NCBI GenBank assembly: GCA_026708185.1
Contig: JAPOVK010000038.1
Coordinates: 36,870 to 100,869, forward strand
From: Gammaproteobacteria bacterium
Lineage (GTDB): Bacteria > Pseudomonadota > Gammaproteobacteria > Pseudomonadales > Azotimanducaceae
DNA length: 64,000 nucleotides
Reading direction: 5' to 3'
The translations under genes and the position numbers were made by a program. Of the stretch, positions 18,519 through 33,430 are shown one piece after another. Every line of letters starts with the position of its first letter. Position 1 is the first letter of the stretch. The notes under the pieces are model-generated. The model saw only the letters and a program-made list of their open reading frames with translations. It was not told the origin of the DNA and ran no database searches.

Positions 18519-19649
18519 ATGGCCAAACGTGACTACTACGAGGTTCTCGGCGTCGACCGCGGGGCTGACGAGTCGGACGTCAAAAAAGCGTACCGCCGCT
18601 TGGCCATGAAGTACCACCCCGACCGCAACCCGGACGACGCCGATGCCGAAGAGCGGTTCAAGGAGGCGACCGAGGCGTACCAGGTCCTGACCGACGACGA
18701 GAAGCGCCAGCGCTACGACCAGTTCGGCCATGCCGGGGTCGATGCGACCGCAGGTGGCGGATTCGGCACCGGCGGATTCACGGACATCGGCGACATCTTC
18801 GGCGAGGTGTTTGGCGACATCTTCGGCAACGGCGCTGGACGTGCTCGCAATGCCACGCGTCGCGGCGCAGATCTGCGCTACACCCTGGATCTCACCCTGG
18901 AGCAAGCCGTCGGCGGCGACTCGGTGGACATCCGCGTGCCTGTCCTCGCGGCGTGCGAGGACTGCGACGGCTCCGGCGCTGCGCCTGGGACGTCGCCCGC
19001 TACGTGCCCCGAATGCAACGGTCGCGGTCAGATTCGGGTCTCTCAAGGTTTCTTCTCGTTGCAGCAGACCTGTCCGCGGTGCCGCGGCGCGGGCCGCGTC
19101 ATCCTCGATCCGTGCCGGGCCTGTGGTGGCCACGGGCGGGTGGAGCGGCGCAAGACCCTGGCAGTGAAGGTTCCACCCGGTGTCGACACCGGCGACCGCA
19201 TCCGGCTTTCCGGCGAAGGCGAGGCGGGCGCGAACGGCGCGCCACCCGGTGACCTCTACGTGCAGGTGGACGTCGCCGAGCATCCGATCTTCACCCGCGA
19301 CGGGACGAACCTGTACTGCGACGTGCCGCTCAAGTTCGCCGATGCGGCGCTGGGCGGGGAGATCGACGTGCCGACCCTCGATGGGCGGGTCAAGCTCAAG
19401 GTGCCGGCCGAGACGCAGACCGGCAAGCTGTTCCGCCTGCGCGGACGCGGCGTCCCCGCCGTCCGCGGCGGGCCGACCGGCGATCTGCTGTGCCGGGTCG
19501 TCATCGAGACGCCCGTGCGCCTTTCCGACACGCAGAAGGACTTGCTCCGTCAGTTCGACGAGAGCCTGCAAGCCAACGGCACGCGTCACTCGCCGAAGGA
19601 ATCCAACTGGTTCCAGTCCGTCAAGAGCTTCTTCGAGGGCCTCGCCTGA
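18519..19649 (+). CDS. dnaJ: Co-chaperone DnaJ (Hsp40)
   Basis: A 376-aa type-I DnaJ that delivers substrates to DnaK and stimulates its ATPase. The J-domain has [11 protein letters not shown] and the HPD tripeptide near residue 34. A Gly/Phe-rich stretch ([21 protein letters not shown]) follows. The zinc domain has all four CxxCxGxG motifs ([32 protein letters not shown], residues ~145-208). The C-terminal substrate domains end near [14 protein letters not shown]. Its stop overlaps the dapB start (TGATG), so the two are translationally coupled. Confidence 0.99.
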   Translation: MAKRDYYEVLGVDRGADESDVKKAYRRLAMKYHPDRNPDDADAEERFKEATEAYQVLTDDEKRQRYDQFGHAGVDATAGGGFGTGGFTDIGDIFGEVFGDIFGNGAGRARNATRRGADLRYTLDLTLEQAVGGDSVDIRVPVLAACEDCDGSGAAPGTSPATCPECNGRGQIRVSQGFFSLQQTCPRCRGAGRVILDPCRACGGHGRVERRKTLAVKVPPGVDTGDRIRLSGEGEAGANGAPPGDLYVQVDVAEHPIFTRDGTNLYCDVPLKFADAALGGEIDVPTLDGRVKLKVPAETQTGKLFRLRGRGVPAVRGGPTGDLLCRVVIETPVRLSDTQKDLLRQFDESLQANGTRHSPKESNWFQSVKSFFEGLA

Positions 19650-20449
19650 TGATCGTGATCGCGGTTGCGGGCGCCGGCGGACGCATGGGACGCATGCTCG
19701 TCTCGGGCATAGCGGGTGCCGACGATCTGACCCTGGGTGCTGCGTTCGAAGGGCCCGATTCCGAGTACCTTGGCGCCGATGCGGGCGCGTTGGCGGGCAT
19801 CGGTGCCACCGGCGTTTCCGTCAACGCCAAACCCGAGGCCTGCACCGAGGACTTCGATGTGCTCGTGGATTTCAGCGTCGCCACAGCGACCTTGGAAAAG
19901 CTCGTCGTTTGCCGCGACAACGGCAAGGCCATGGTGATCGGCACGACGGGCTTCGAGCCGGCGGGCCTCGCAGCGATCGCCGGCGCGGCCGAGGCCGTCC
20001 CCATCGTCATGGCCCCGAACATGAGCGTCGGTGTCAACGTGACGTTCAAACTGATCGAGTCCGCAGCCCGGGCCTTGGGCGACGAGGTTGACGTCGAAGT
20101 CTTCGAGGCCCACCACCGGCACAAGATCGATGCCCCGTCCGGCACCGCGGTGCGCATGGGGGAAATCCTCGCCGACACCCTCGGCCGCGACCTGTCCACG
20201 GACGCGGTGTACGGCCGCGAGGGGATCACCGGCGCACGTGACGGCCGCACCATCGGCTTCCACAGCCTGCGCGGGGGCGACATCGTCGGCGAGCACACGG
20301 TGACCTTCGCCGGCACGGGCGAACGCATCGAGATCACCCACCGGGCCGGCAGTCGTGAGAACTTCGCTGCGGGCGCGCTGCGGGCGGTACGCTTCGTCGT
20401 CGGGCGCGAACCGGGCCTTTACGGCATGGACGACGTGCTCGGGCTTTAG
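19649..20449 (+). CDS. dapB: 4-hydroxy-tetrahydrodipicolinate reductase DapB
   Basis: DapB reduces 4-hydroxy-tetrahydrodipicolinate with NAD(P)H in lysine/diaminopimelate synthesis. The 266-aa protein begins IVIAVAGAGGRMGRM (nucleotide-binding loop) and has GTTGFEP near residue 98, APNMSVGVN near 122, and the catalytic/substrate block EAHHRHKIDAPSGTA near 154-168. SLRGGDIVGEHTV near 211 completes the family pattern. The ATG at 19649 overlaps the dnaJ stop; dnaJ-dapB-carAB is a common gammaproteobacterial order. Confidence 0.98.
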   Translation: MIVIAVAGAGGRMGRMLVSGIAGADDLTLGAAFEGPDSEYLGADAGALAGIGATGVSVNAKPEACTEDFDVLVDFSVATATLEKLVVCRDNGKAMVIGTTGFEPAGLAAIAGAAEAVPIVMAPNMSVGVNVTFKLIESAARALGDEVDVEVFEAHHRHKIDAPSGTAVRMGEILADTLGRDLSTDAVYGREGITGARDGRTIGFHSLRGGDIVGEHTVTFAGTGERIEITHRAGSRENFAAGALRAVRFVVGREPGLYGMDDVLGL

Positions 20450-20530
20450 CCGCCGAGCGGCCTTTAGGCACGGTACACCGCTTGGTGTTTGTCGCACGAC
20501 TGCCGCCGAACGGGACCTCTTGTGGGTCGG

Positions 20531-20818
20531 TCAGTCGGTCGCGTTGTCGGTCATGAACTGCGAACGCAGTTCAGCGGATTTGCCTTCGCTGATTTCCACA
20601 TCAAAGTGCAACTCGCCTTCTTCGCTGGTCAGCGTTAGCGAGGCCGGCGTTTCGTTCCTCACCGAAATGACAGGTTCAGCCACCACTTCCCACCGGGTAT
20701 TGGGCACCTTCGCCAAGTACATTGAGCGCATGAGGAATCCGCCGCCATCTCCTCGCGTCACCGACAGCACCACGCGGTGCCCTTCGCCCTCGGGCGACTC
20801 GACCGCTGCGTCCGTCAT
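20531..20818 (-). CDS. Small hypothetical protein
   Basis: A 95-aa open frame on the strand opposite to its neighbours, starting MTDAAVESPEGEG. The composition is that of an ordinary soluble beta-rich protein (RWEVVAEPVISVRNETPASLTLTSEEGELHFDVEI), with no signal peptide, Cys or transmembrane segment. I do not recognise a family. The start is uncertain because GGGGAG directly abuts the ATG; the frame is open further upstream to 20941. It lies between dapB and the LLM gene, where carA would usually follow directly. Confidence 0.5.
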   Translation of the reverse strand: MTDAAVESPEGEGHRVVLSVTRGDGGGFLMRSMYLAKVPNTRWEVVAEPVISVRNETPASLTLTSEEGELHFDVEISEGKSAELRSQFMTDNATD

Positions 20819-21023
20819 CTCCCCGAACCGAGAACGTGGTCGGGACCGGTAGTGCCCAGCACTCTGAGTCGGTTCCCGACCTGCCTGGTTTCCGCGCCGA
20901 GGTGCAGCCGAACGTTCAGCGCTGCACCCCGGCATGGACACGTGGCCGAGAGATTTGTTAGATCAGCGTATTGATGGCGGCGCGCCCCGATTGCGCGTGC
21001 GGGCGGCGGGCAAGGAGTAGACA

Positions 21024-21839
21024 GTGCAGATCGGCGTAACCCTACGAAACATGGGCGACCAATCCACGCGCGCAATCATGACCACCTGCGCGCGGGCCGC
21101 CGAGGCTGCCGGCCTCGAGTCGCTTTGGGTGGTCGACCACATCGCCATTCCGCCCGACGACGCCGAAGGCTCCAACGGCCGGTACCTGGACCCGCTGGCC
21201 TGCCTGGCTTGGCTTGGCGGCGTCACGGAGCGCATCCGGCTCGGGGTCGGCGTCCTGATCCTGCCCTACCGCCCGGCGCTGCCCACGGCGAAGCAGATCG
21301 CGACGGCGCAGGAATTGTCCGGCGAACGTCTGCTACTCGGTGTCGGCATCGGCTGGATGGACCCGGAATTCCGCGCCCTTGGTGTCGATCGCCACGTTCG
21401 CGGGCGTCTGGCGGACGCGACTCTTGCCTTCATTCGCGACTGCTTCGAGCACGATGAAGTCACCGCCAATGGACAGACCTTCCTATTCCGCCCCCGGCCG
21501 GCTTGTCCGCCGATCTATGTCGGCGGCTCGCCACCACACGCCTTGAAGCGGGCGGCGCGCTACGGCGACGGCTGGTTGCCCATGGGCATGACGCCCGAGA
21601 AGCTCCCCGCCGCCCGCGCCGAATACGCCGAGCATTGCGGAGCAATTGGTCGCGATGTCGGCGAGATCGTGGTGATGGGCGGGCTGCCGCTCGGCGACGT
21701 CGGGGCGGCGGCCGCGAGCTTGGTCGCGTTACGGGACGCGGGCGCGAGTCGATTCGTCCTCGCCGGCCGCTACGCGGATGCGGATGAATATCGGCGCAAG
21801 ATCGATGCATTGACGGCGGCGATGGCGCGAGCCGCCTAG
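21024..21839 (+). CDS. LLM-class (luciferase-like) oxidoreductase, probably F420- or flavin-dependent
   Basis: A 271-aa TIM-barrel oxidoreductase. Family blocks include AEAAGLESLWVVDHI near residue 27, IRLGVGVLILPYRPALPTAKQIAT near 76, SGERLLLGVGIGWMDPEF near 102, and PIYVGGSPPHALKRAARYGDGW near 165. The layout resembles the TIGR03619-type group assigned to coenzyme F420, but cofactor choice cannot be verified by eye. The GTG at 21024 is preceded by AAGGAG. It is inserted between dapB and carA, and its stop is followed by a strong hairpin. Confidence 0.85.
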   Translation: MQIGVTLRNMGDQSTRAIMTTCARAAEAAGLESLWVVDHIAIPPDDAEGSNGRYLDPLACLAWLGGVTERIRLGVGVLILPYRPALPTAKQIATAQELSGERLLLGVGIGWMDPEFRALGVDRHVRGRLADATLAFIRDCFEHDEVTANGQTFLFRPRPACPPIYVGGSPPHALKRAARYGDGWLPMGMTPEKLPAARAEYAEHCGAIGRDVGEIVVMGGLPLGDVGAAAASLVALRDAGASRFVLAGRYADADEYRRKIDALTAAMARAA

Positions 21840-21841
21840 CG

Positions 21842-21861
21842 GCGTCGCCGACCGGCGACGC
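21842..21861 (+). terminator. Hairpin between the LLM gene and carA
   Basis: GCGTCGCCG-AC-CGGCGACGC is a perfect 9-bp inverted repeat 2 nt past the stop codon. It is followed by GATCGAGAACGC and GCGTCA, matching the hrcA-grpE intergenic repeat. No T-run is present. A TAGAAT sequence at 21917-21922 downstream could be a -10 box for carA. Confidence 0.45.
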
Positions 21862-22001
21862 GATCGAGAACGCAGCAATCGCGTCAATCCGCCGTTGGCG
21901 GCCCCACCCGTTTGCCATAGAATTGTCATCCCAAGTTCGGCGGGCACCGGCGGGGCGCGGGAACCGGCGAGGTCCACTCGTCCGGAGCAGCGAAATCAAG
22001 C

Positions 22002-23129
22002 ATGACAGCGCTTTTGATGCTGGAAGATGGGACGATCTTCCGCGGCAGTTCCATCGGTGCGCCCGGCTTTGCGGTCGGAGAGGTCGTGTTCAACACGGCC
22101 ATGACCGGCTACCAGGAGATCCTCACCGATCCGTCCTATGCACGCCAGATCGTCACCCTGACCTATCCGCACATCGGCAACACGGGCGTCAACGCGGACG
22201 ACGTCGAGTCGTCGCGGGTGTGGGCGGCCGGACTCGTGATCAGGGACTGTCCCACGACCCACTCGAGTTGGCGTCATGAACAGTCATTGCCCGACTACCT
22301 ATCCGTCAGCGGTACGGTCGCAATCGCGGACCTGGACACGCGCCGGTTGACGCGTCTGATTCGCGAGAAGGGTGCGCAGGCCGGCTGCATCGCCACGGGC
22401 GAGGGAGCCAGCGCCGATGAAGCCTTGTCGCGAGCGAGGGGGTTCCCGGGGTTGGCGGGCATGGACTTGGCGAAGGTCGTCACGCGCGATGAGCAAGGAC
22501 CGTGGCAGGGCGGCGCCTGGTCGCTGGAAGATGGCTACGCGGACGCCCAAGCCAATCCCGGCGCAAGCCATGTCGTGGCGTACGACTTCGGGGTCAAACG
22601 GAACATCCTGCGCATGCTCACCGACCGTGGCTGCCGGGTCACCGTCGTCCCCGCGCAGACGCCCGTCGACATCGCGCTTGCGCTCGAACCCGACGGCGTC
22701 TTCCTGTCCAACGGCCCGGGCGACCCTGAACCTTGCACCTACGCCATCGAGGCAATTCGCGGCTTTCTCGATGCCGGCCTGCCCCTCTTCGGCATCTGCC
22801 TCGGCCACCAATTGCTGGCTCTCGCCTGCGGCGGCACGACCATGAAGATGCCGTTCGGACACCACGGCGCGAACCATCCGGTCAAGGACCTGGCCAGCGG
22901 CGCCGTGGTCATCACCAGCCAGAACCACGGCTTCGCCGTGGACGGGCAGTCACTGCCCGACGATGTCGAAGTCACGCATGTGTCGCTGTTCGACGGCACC
23001 GTGCAGGGCATCCGCTCCAAGAGGCACGCCGCCTTCGGTTTCCAGGGCCACCCCGAGGCGAGCCCGGGTCCGCACGACTGCAGCTACCTGTTCGACCGCT
23101 TCGTGGACGCGATGGCGGCGCGCGCGTAA
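22002..23129 (+). CDS. carA: Carbamoyl-phosphate synthase small subunit
   Basis: CarA hydrolyses glutamine and channels ammonia to CarB for carbamoyl phosphate, feeding arginine and pyrimidines. The 375-aa protein has the N-terminal domain with [17 protein letters not shown] (~residue 29). The class-I glutamine amidotransferase domain follows: nucleophile Cys in [17 protein letters not shown] (~residue 263) and the His-x-Glu of [15 protein letters not shown] near 346. The ATG at 22002 has only a weak ribosome-binding site. carB starts 2 nt after its stop. Confidence 0.99.
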   Translation: MTALLMLEDGTIFRGSSIGAPGFAVGEVVFNTAMTGYQEILTDPSYARQIVTLTYPHIGNTGVNADDVESSRVWAAGLVIRDCPTTHSSWRHEQSLPDYLSVSGTVAIADLDTRRLTRLIREKGAQAGCIATGEGASADEALSRARGFPGLAGMDLAKVVTRDEQGPWQGGAWSLEDGYADAQANPGASHVVAYDFGVKRNILRMLTDRGCRVTVVPAQTPVDIALALEPDGVFLSNGPGDPEPCTYAIEAIRGFLDAGLPLFGICLGHQLLALACGGTTMKMPFGHHGANHPVKDLASGAVVITSQNHGFAVDGQSLPDDVEVTHVSLFDGTVQGIRSKRHAAFGFQGHPEASPGPHDCSYLFDRFVDAMAARA

Positions 23130-23131
23130 GC

Positions 23132-26368
<3,237 letters not shown>

Positions 26369-26429
26369 CGGGCTTGAGCCCACCGGGTTCCGCGGGCATC
26401 CCGGGTGCGCAAACAGAAGCAAAGAATCG

Positions 26430-26903
26430 ATGGCCACACCCATGACAGTCGAAGGTGCGGAGCGGTTGCGCGAGGAACTCGCCAACCTCAAGAACGTCGT
26501 GCGTCCCGCGATCTCCAAGGCCATCGGCGAGGCGCGCGAGCATGGCGATCTCAGGGAGAACGCCGAATACCACGCCGCGAAGGAACGCCAGGGTCTCACC
26601 GAAGCGCGAATCCGCGATATCGAAGGGAAGCTCGGCGATGCGCAAGTGATCGACGTCACCAAGATCAGGCCGACGGGCAAGGTCGTCTTCGGGGCGACTG
26701 TCACGCTGCTCGACTTGGAGACAGACGCCGAGGTGCGATACAAGATCGTCGGCGAGGACGAGGCGGACCTCAAGGACTCGAAGATCTCGGTCATGTCCCC
26801 GCTGGCGCGGGCACTTATCGGGAAGGCCGAAGGCGACGAGGTGCGCGTGGTCACGCCGGGTGGCGAGCACGAGTACGAAGTCGGCGAGGTCGCCCACATC
26901 TGA
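26430..26903 (+). CDS. greA: Transcription elongation factor GreA
   Basis: GreA rescues backtracked RNA polymerase by stimulating transcript cleavage. The 157-aa protein has the N-terminal coiled coil with the acidic tip [16 protein letters not shown] (residues ~40-55). The C-terminal FKBP-like domain has [31 protein letters not shown] and the final [11 protein letters not shown]. The ATG at 26430 gives [13 protein letters not shown]. It follows carB at 61 bp, the common gammaproteobacterial order. The yhbY and rlmE genes that often separate greA from ftsH are absent. Confidence 0.98.
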   Translation: MATPMTVEGAERLREELANLKNVVRPAISKAIGEAREHGDLRENAEYHAAKERQGLTEARIRDIEGKLGDAQVIDVTKIRPTGKVVFGATVTLLDLETDAEVRYKIVGEDEADLKDSKISVMSPLARALIGKAEGDEVRVVTPGGEHEYEVGEVAHI

Positions 26904-27084
26904 GCGCCCTCGAAGCACGCGCCCACCGGTGCCTTGCGTTGCTTTGGAAAGGCCCCATATAGGACGGGAAGCGAACCGCCGCGGCAGGCGTCGCAGCGAC
27001 TTTCAAGCACTACTGGTGTAGGCTAAGTCTGTGAGGCGCTAGGTCGCTTTTGACCGCCTTGACGAGGATGGACCGTTGGGCAGT

Positions 27085-29016
<1,932 letters not shown>

Positions 29017-29059
29017 GGCGCTTGACAGTCGAGTTCCCGTGCCTGCTAAGGGATCGGAC

Positions 29060-30397
29060 GTGAGGGAGTTCTTCGGCACGGATGGCATCCGCGGACGGGT
29101 CGGCTCGGCACCGATCACGCCGGACTTCTGTCTCCACTTGGGCTGGGCCACCGGCAAGGTGCTGGCGTCGCGCGGTTCGCGCATGGTGGTGATCGGCAAG
29201 GACACGCGGATTTCGGGCTACATGTTCGAGTCGGTCCTGGAGGCCGGATTGGTGTCTGCAGGTGTCGACGTCGGGCTCTTGAGCCCCATCCCGACGCCAG
29301 CAGTCGCGTACCTGACCCGAGCCTTAAGTGCCGACGCCGGGATCGTCATCAGCGCCTCGCACAATCCCTACGACGACAACGGCATCAAGTTCTTCGATGC
29401 CGACGGCAACAAGCTCCCCGACGACCGCGAAGCCGCCATCGAGCGTCAGCTCAAGGAGCCGTTGGTCTCCGTTGGTTCACGTGACTTGGGCCGAGCGTTC
29501 CGCGTTGAAGACGCCCGCGGTCGCTACATCGAATTCTGCAAGAGCACCATCGACCGCCGTCTGCACCTCCACGGCTTGAAGGTGGTTGTCGATTGTGCGA
29601 ACGGAGCGACATACGCCGTCGCCCCGAAGGTGTTCTCGGAACTCGGTGCCGAGGTGACGGCAATCGGAGCGGATCCGGACGGCACCAACATCAACGACCA
29701 AGTCGGCTCCACCCATCCTGAAACGGTCGCGGCCGCCGTGCTGGAAGCCGGCGCCGATGTCGGCATCGCGTTCGATGGCGACGGCGACCGCGTTGTGCTC
29801 GTGGACGCGGGCGGTCGCGTCTACGACGGCGACGATCTGCTCTACATCGTGGCCACGGCCGCAGCCGCGAAGGACCGGTTGAAGGGCGGCGTGGTCGGCA
29901 CGGTGATGACCAACCTGGGGCTGGAGCAGGCCTTGGATGCGGCGCAGATCCCGTTTGAACGCACGGCCGTTGGCGACCGGTACGTCCTGGAACGGATGCT
30001 CGCCAAGGGCTGGCAGCTTGGTGGCGAATCTTCGGGGCACCTGATCTGCTTGGACCTGACCACCACGGGCGACGGCATCGTCGCGGCGCTTCAGGTGCTC
30101 GGGGCTATGGTCGAGACGGATAGATCGCTGGCGGATCTGCTGGAAGGAATGCAGCGGTTTCCGCAGACCATGGTCAACATCGACACCGGCGACCCTACGC
30201 ATGTAATCAACCATGCGGCCGTTGTCGAGGCGGCCCGCGACATCGAGGCGAGCTTGGCCGGCCGCGGTCGCGTGCTGGTACGGCCAAGCGGCACGGAGCC
30301 GGTCGTGCGCATCATGGTGGAAGGCGAGCACGCCGAGGCGGTTCAAGCGCATGCCGAGGCGTTGGCCAACGTCGTCCGGCAAGCCAACGGCGCCTGA
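29060..30397 (+). CDS. glmM: Phosphoglucosamine mutase GlmM
   Basis: GlmM converts glucosamine-6-phosphate to glucosamine-1-phosphate for UDP-GlcNAc, peptidoglycan and LPS. From the GTG at 29060 the protein is 445 aa, the usual length, with AGGGA seven bases upstream. It begins [14 protein letters not shown]. The phosphoserine loop is [17 protein letters not shown] (~residue 100), the metal loop FDGDGDRV (~240), the sugar loop GGESSGH (~325) and the phosphate-binding [14 protein letters not shown] near the end. It follows ftsH directly; folP, usually between them, is missing. Confidence 0.98.
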   Translation: MREFFGTDGIRGRVGSAPITPDFCLHLGWATGKVLASRGSRMVVIGKDTRISGYMFESVLEAGLVSAGVDVGLLSPIPTPAVAYLTRALSADAGIVISASHNPYDDNGIKFFDADGNKLPDDREAAIERQLKEPLVSVGSRDLGRAFRVEDARGRYIEFCKSTIDRRLHLHGLKVVVDCANGATYAVAPKVFSELGAEVTAIGADPDGTNINDQVGSTHPETVAAAVLEAGADVGIAFDGDGDRVVLVDAGGRVYDGDDLLYIVATAAAAKDRLKGGVVGTVMTNLGLEQALDAAQIPFERTAVGDRYVLERMLAKGWQLGGESSGHLICLDLTTTGDGIVAALQVLGAMVETDRSLADLLEGMQRFPQTMVNIDTGDPTHVINHAAVVEAARDIEASLAGRGRVLVRPSGTEPVVRIMVEGEHAEAVQAHAEALANVVRQANGA

Positions 30398-30429
30398 TTC
30401 GGCCTCAAGTCCGCTCGCTTAGGATCGCC

Positions 30430-31197
30430 GTGCGCAGGCCATTCGTCGCCGCCAACTGGAAGATGCACGGCACGGCGAGCTTCGTCGAGGCCTATCTCGA
30501 GGATTGGCGCAAGACCGGCCCGCGCGGCGTAGTTGACGTCGTGATCTGCCCACCGCTGGCCTATCTGGACCGTGTCGCCGCGGCGTGGGGTGATCACGGC
30601 GTTCAGTTTGGCGTGCAGGCCGTGCACGCTGAACCATCCGGCGCGTACACGGGGGAACACGCTGCGGAAATGGCCCGCGATCTCGGGGCGACCTACGCGA
30701 TCGTCGGACACTCCGAACGTCGGCAGCTTTTCGCCGAGTCGGATGCCGTCGTTGCGGCGAAATTCGTGGCGGCTAGGCGCGCCGGGCTCATGCCCGTCCT
30801 GTGCGTTGGTGAGACGCTGGCCGAGCGTCGCGCGGGGGGCGCGGAGGCGAAAGTGTTGGCGCAACTCGACGGCGTGCTCGGTCGCCCTGGCGCGAAAGCG
30901 CTCGACGCCGACTTCGTCGTCGCCTATGAACCGGTCTGGGCGATCGGCACCGGCGAGACGGCGACGCCGACGCAGGCCCAACGGATGCATGGTACGATTC
31001 GCGCCCGCTTAGGCGAAGTCGGCGACGCGTTCGCCCAGTCGGTTCGCATCGTGTACGGCGGCAGCGTCAACGTCGACAATGCCGAAGCATTGTTCACGCA
31101 AACCGACATCGATGGTGGCCTGGTTGGCGGGGCATCGCTGGATGCCGCCGCGTTCGCCGCAATTTGCCGCGTCGCGGGTCGGCGGACCGATTCTTGA
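30430..31197 (+). CDS. tpiA: Triosephosphate isomerase
   Basis: TpiA interconverts dihydroxyacetone phosphate and glyceraldehyde-3-phosphate. The 255-aa TIM barrel has the Asn/Lys of FVAANWKMHG at residues 5-14, the electrophile His in IVGHSERR near 95, and the catalytic Glu in VVAYEPVWAIGTGETAT with the mobile loop near 160-176. YGGSVN and GGLVGGASLDA form the phosphate site. The GTG at 30430 follows AGGA. Order glmM-tpiA-secG is typical of this lineage. Confidence 0.98.
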   Translation: MRRPFVAANWKMHGTASFVEAYLEDWRKTGPRGVVDVVICPPLAYLDRVAAAWGDHGVQFGVQAVHAEPSGAYTGEHAAEMARDLGATYAIVGHSERRQLFAESDAVVAAKFVAARRAGLMPVLCVGETLAERRAGGAEAKVLAQLDGVLGRPGAKALDADFVVAYEPVWAIGTGETATPTQAQRMHGTIRARLGEVGDAFAQSVRIVYGGSVNVDNAEALFTQTDIDGGLVGGASLDAAAFAAICRVAGRRTDS

Positions 31198-31212
31198 GCC
31201 CGTAGGGAAACA

Positions 31213-31569
31213 GTGAGTACGCTAGAAACCGTTCTGGTCATCCTGCTGGTGGTGGACGCCATCGCGTTGGGCGCGTTGGTCCTGCTGCAGCAAGGCAAAG
31301 GTGCGGACGTCGGTGCTGCGTTCGGTTCCGGCAGCGCCAATACGCTGTTCGGCAGCACGGGGTCGGCGGGCTTCCTGACCAAGGCCACCGTGTGGCTGTC
31401 GATCGCCTTCTTTGCGATCTCGTTCGGGCTCGCCTACACGGCGAAGGAACGAGCCGCGGCGGCTGGCAGCATCGGCCTTCCCGAGATCGAGCAACCCCTC
31501 GTGTTCCCGGAAGATGAAGACCCCGGGACCGAGCCTGACGATTCCGGCTCCGATCTGCCGGATGTATGA
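31213..31569 (+). CDS. secG: Protein-export translocase subunit SecG
   Basis: SecG is the small SecYEG subunit in the inner membrane. The 118-aa protein has two transmembrane helices (TVLVILLVVDAIALGALVLLQQ and VWLSIAFFAISFGLAYT) joined by the conserved cytoplasmic loop with GKGADVGAAFGSGSANTLFGSTGSAGFL. The acidic C-terminal tail is variable in the family. The GTG start has AGGGAAAC upstream. A tRNA-Leu gene follows 19 bp after the stop, as in E. coli. Confidence 0.96.
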   Translation: MSTLETVLVILLVVDAIALGALVLLQQGKGADVGAAFGSGSANTLFGSTGSAGFLTKATVWLSIAFFAISFGLAYTAKERAAAAGSIGLPEIEQPLVFPEDEDPGTEPDDSGSDLPDV

Positions 31570-31588
31570 TGCGGTGAAACGCCTCGAA

Positions 31589-31675
31589 GCCGAAGTGGTG
31601 GAATTGGTAGACACGCTACCTTGAGGGGGTAGTGGACTGATGTCCGTGGAGGTTCGAGTCCTCTCTTCGGCACCA
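31589..31675 (+). tRNA. leuU: tRNA-Leu (anticodon GAG)
   Basis: An 87-nt class-II tRNA with encoded CCA. The acceptor stem GCCGAAG pairs with CTTCGGC. The D arm contains GGAATTGGTAGAC, the anticodon stem CTACC/GGTAG encloses TTGAGGG with anticodon GAG, a long variable arm (TGGACTGATGTCCG region) is present, and the T arm is GAGGTTCGAGTCCTC. It lies immediately after secG, matching the E. coli secG-leuU arrangement. Conserved synteny stops at its 3' end. Confidence 0.97.
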
Positions 31676-32158
31676 ACATAATGTCCTATTTCGTCGTCCG
31701 TGAGACTGCTCAAAGGACGCTAACGGGGCTCCGCCCCAGATCGAGGCGGACCGCAAGCGGTCCGGTGCGCGGGCCTCCCGACCCGCAATGAAGCCCACAC
31801 CAGGCCGGAATGGCGAACGCGAACGGGAGTACCCGTTCGGGGACGTGGCGGACCTACCGGTCCGCGCGCACCGTCAAGGTTCGCCGCATCTTCTGAGCAT
31901 AGTTGGTTCAACGGTCAACGTAGGACGCTCAAGCTAACGGGCGGGGGTTCTCCGCCGAGCTGCGTGCGTCTCCGGCGCGATCATGGCGAACAGCATAGCG
32001 GTCGCAACCAGCCCCCAGCCGCGCCACAGCCGCTTGCCACTCCGCCCCGCGTACCCGTCCGCGTCCGGGTGGGCACACACGCCGTCGCCGCACCCGCGTT
32101 CGCACCAGCGCAGCAGACCCCTTGGCCTGCGTGAACTTTGGTGGACTAGAGGCGCTGG
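31676..32158. other. Gene-free region after tRNA-Leu with a short copy of an MFS 3' end
   Basis: About 480 bp without a convincing gene. Around 31963-32012 a stretch of ~50 bp nearly repeats the 3' end of the MFS transporter gene at 33796-33845; in minus-strand translation both read TAMLFAMIAPETHA. The segment ACGGGGCTCCGCC near 31722 also resembles one near 14240. No attachment-site copy of the tRNA 3' end was noticed. It marks the start of a rearranged region. Confidence 0.6.
31963..32012 (-). pseudogene. Remnant copy of an MFS transporter 3' end
   Basis: The minus strand encodes LVATAMLFAMIAPETHA, against LVVTAMLFAMIAPETHA at the end of the MFS gene at 33782. Similarity fades within ~25 bases on either side, so only a short tip of the gene is duplicated, in the same orientation and about 1.8 kb away. 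It probably arose by duplication followed by deletion, or recombination around the intervening TPR gene. Confidence 0.5.
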
Positions 32159-33430
32159 TCAGCGCGAACGCCGCGACGCCTCGGCGAGCTTCTCGTGCGG
32201 ATCGCACCACCCGCCGCGCTCGTCCGCCGCGGCCATGCCGGCATACACGGCGCGGGCGTCACCGTAGGCCCGCAGGCGCATCAGCGCGCCACCCAACGCG
32301 CACTTCGCGTCGGCATTCCCGTAGTCGGCCGCCACGGCCTGGCGGAGCGCCCCGATCCGCTCCGGCCCCTGCAGGAACTCCGCGTGCATGCGGTGGTACT
32401 CGGACGTGCGCAAGCCGACCGGCTGCGCATCCATGGCCCGCCCCAGCCGCGCGATGTACTCGTGCCTGACCGCGGCGTCGATCGGCAGCGAACGACCGTC
32501 GAGTACCAATTCGTCCGGTTCCCGGCGCAGAATAGAAAGCAGATGCGGCAGCAGGTGCACGATGTCGTCCGTCAATTCGCCGCGGCGGGCCAGCGACTCG
32601 AATGCGGCGATGCACGACTCCCCCAAGCCGATTTCGAACGTCGAACAAGCAAGATCCACGCTCTGCGCGCCCCGCTCGCCGTGGTAGTCCAGCCGATCCA
32701 GCACATCGCGTCGCACGCGTTGCCGTATCGCCCTCGCCGCGTCTAGGTCGCCGAGCGCCAGGCTCGTCCGGTAGATGCGCCGGGCATACGTGATCTTCAT
32801 ACGGTCGTCCGAAGCGGTCTCGTATCCCGTCGTCTGGTAACGGACAAGGCGCCGGGGCTCGATGCCGTGGAAGCGGCCCGTGTGTTCGACCAACCCCGTG
32901 AGGAAGCCAAGCGCGCTGGCGTTCGCCGGATCCACGACCAGCGCCTTCTCCAGCAGGGCCGTCTGCTCGACGGCGTCTTCGGCACAGCGCGCCACCTCGT
33001 ACCACGCCTCCGCGTAGCCCGGGTGGTCCTGCGCCAAGGCTCGACGTGCCGAACAAAGGGCCTCCTCCGCCTCCTCGGTGAGCTCGTCGCGCAGTTGGTT
33101 CACCCAGCTTCGCCCCCTGATCAGCACTAGGCGCTCCTCGCGGGACGGTCGCTCTCGACGGGCGAGTTCCTCCAAGTATGCCGTGCAGGCCGGATCCAAC
33201 ACCTGTTCCGCGTCGCACGCTGCCCGCCGGTCGTCGACCTGCAGCCTCGCGCACGCCGCTGCGGCCGGTTCTCGGCAGATGGTGCGGTAGGCGTGCAACG
33301 GATCGCCCCCCGCGGGCGCCGCGACGGTCGAGCCGAGCACCAACAGGACTGTCGCACGAGGCCGCCAAGACCACGCGCCAGACCACCGCCGTTTCGACGC
33401 CCGCCGGTGTCCGTGGCTGTTGCCGCACAT
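32159..33430 (-). CDS. Exported or membrane-anchored TPR-like hypothetical protein
   Basis: A 423-aa protein that I do not recognise as a named family. The ATG at 33430 has an excellent GGAGGG seven bases upstream. A basic N-terminus and hydrophobic stretch (ATVLLVLGSTVAAPAGG) suggest export. The rest is alpha-helical with TPR-like spacing, e.g. HPGYAEAWYEVARCAEDAVEQ, VDPANASALGFLTG and NADAKCALGGALMRLRAYGDAR. Several Cys occur in the N-terminal third (ICREPAAAACARLQ, CDAEQVLDPAC). It stands alone between the tRNA and the MFS gene, probably monocistronic. Confidence 0.7.
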   Translation of the reverse strand: MCGNSHGHRRASKRRWSGAWSWRPRATVLLVLGSTVAAPAGGDPLHAYRTICREPAAAACARLQVDDRRAACDAEQVLDPACTAYLEELARRERPSREERLVLIRGRSWVNQLRDELTEEAEEALCSARRALAQDHPGYAEAWYEVARCAEDAVEQTALLEKALVVDPANASALGFLTGLVEHTGRFHGIEPRRLVRYQTTGYETASDDRMKITYARRIYRTSLALGDLDAARAIRQRVRRDVLDRLDYHGERGAQSVDLACSTFEIGLGESCIAAFESLARRGELTDDIVHLLPHLLSILRREPDELVLDGRSLPIDAAVRHEYIARLGRAMDAQPVGLRTSEYHRMHAEFLQGPERIGALRQAVAADYGNADAKCALGGALMRLRAYGDARAVYAGMAAADERGGWCDPHEKLAEASRRSR

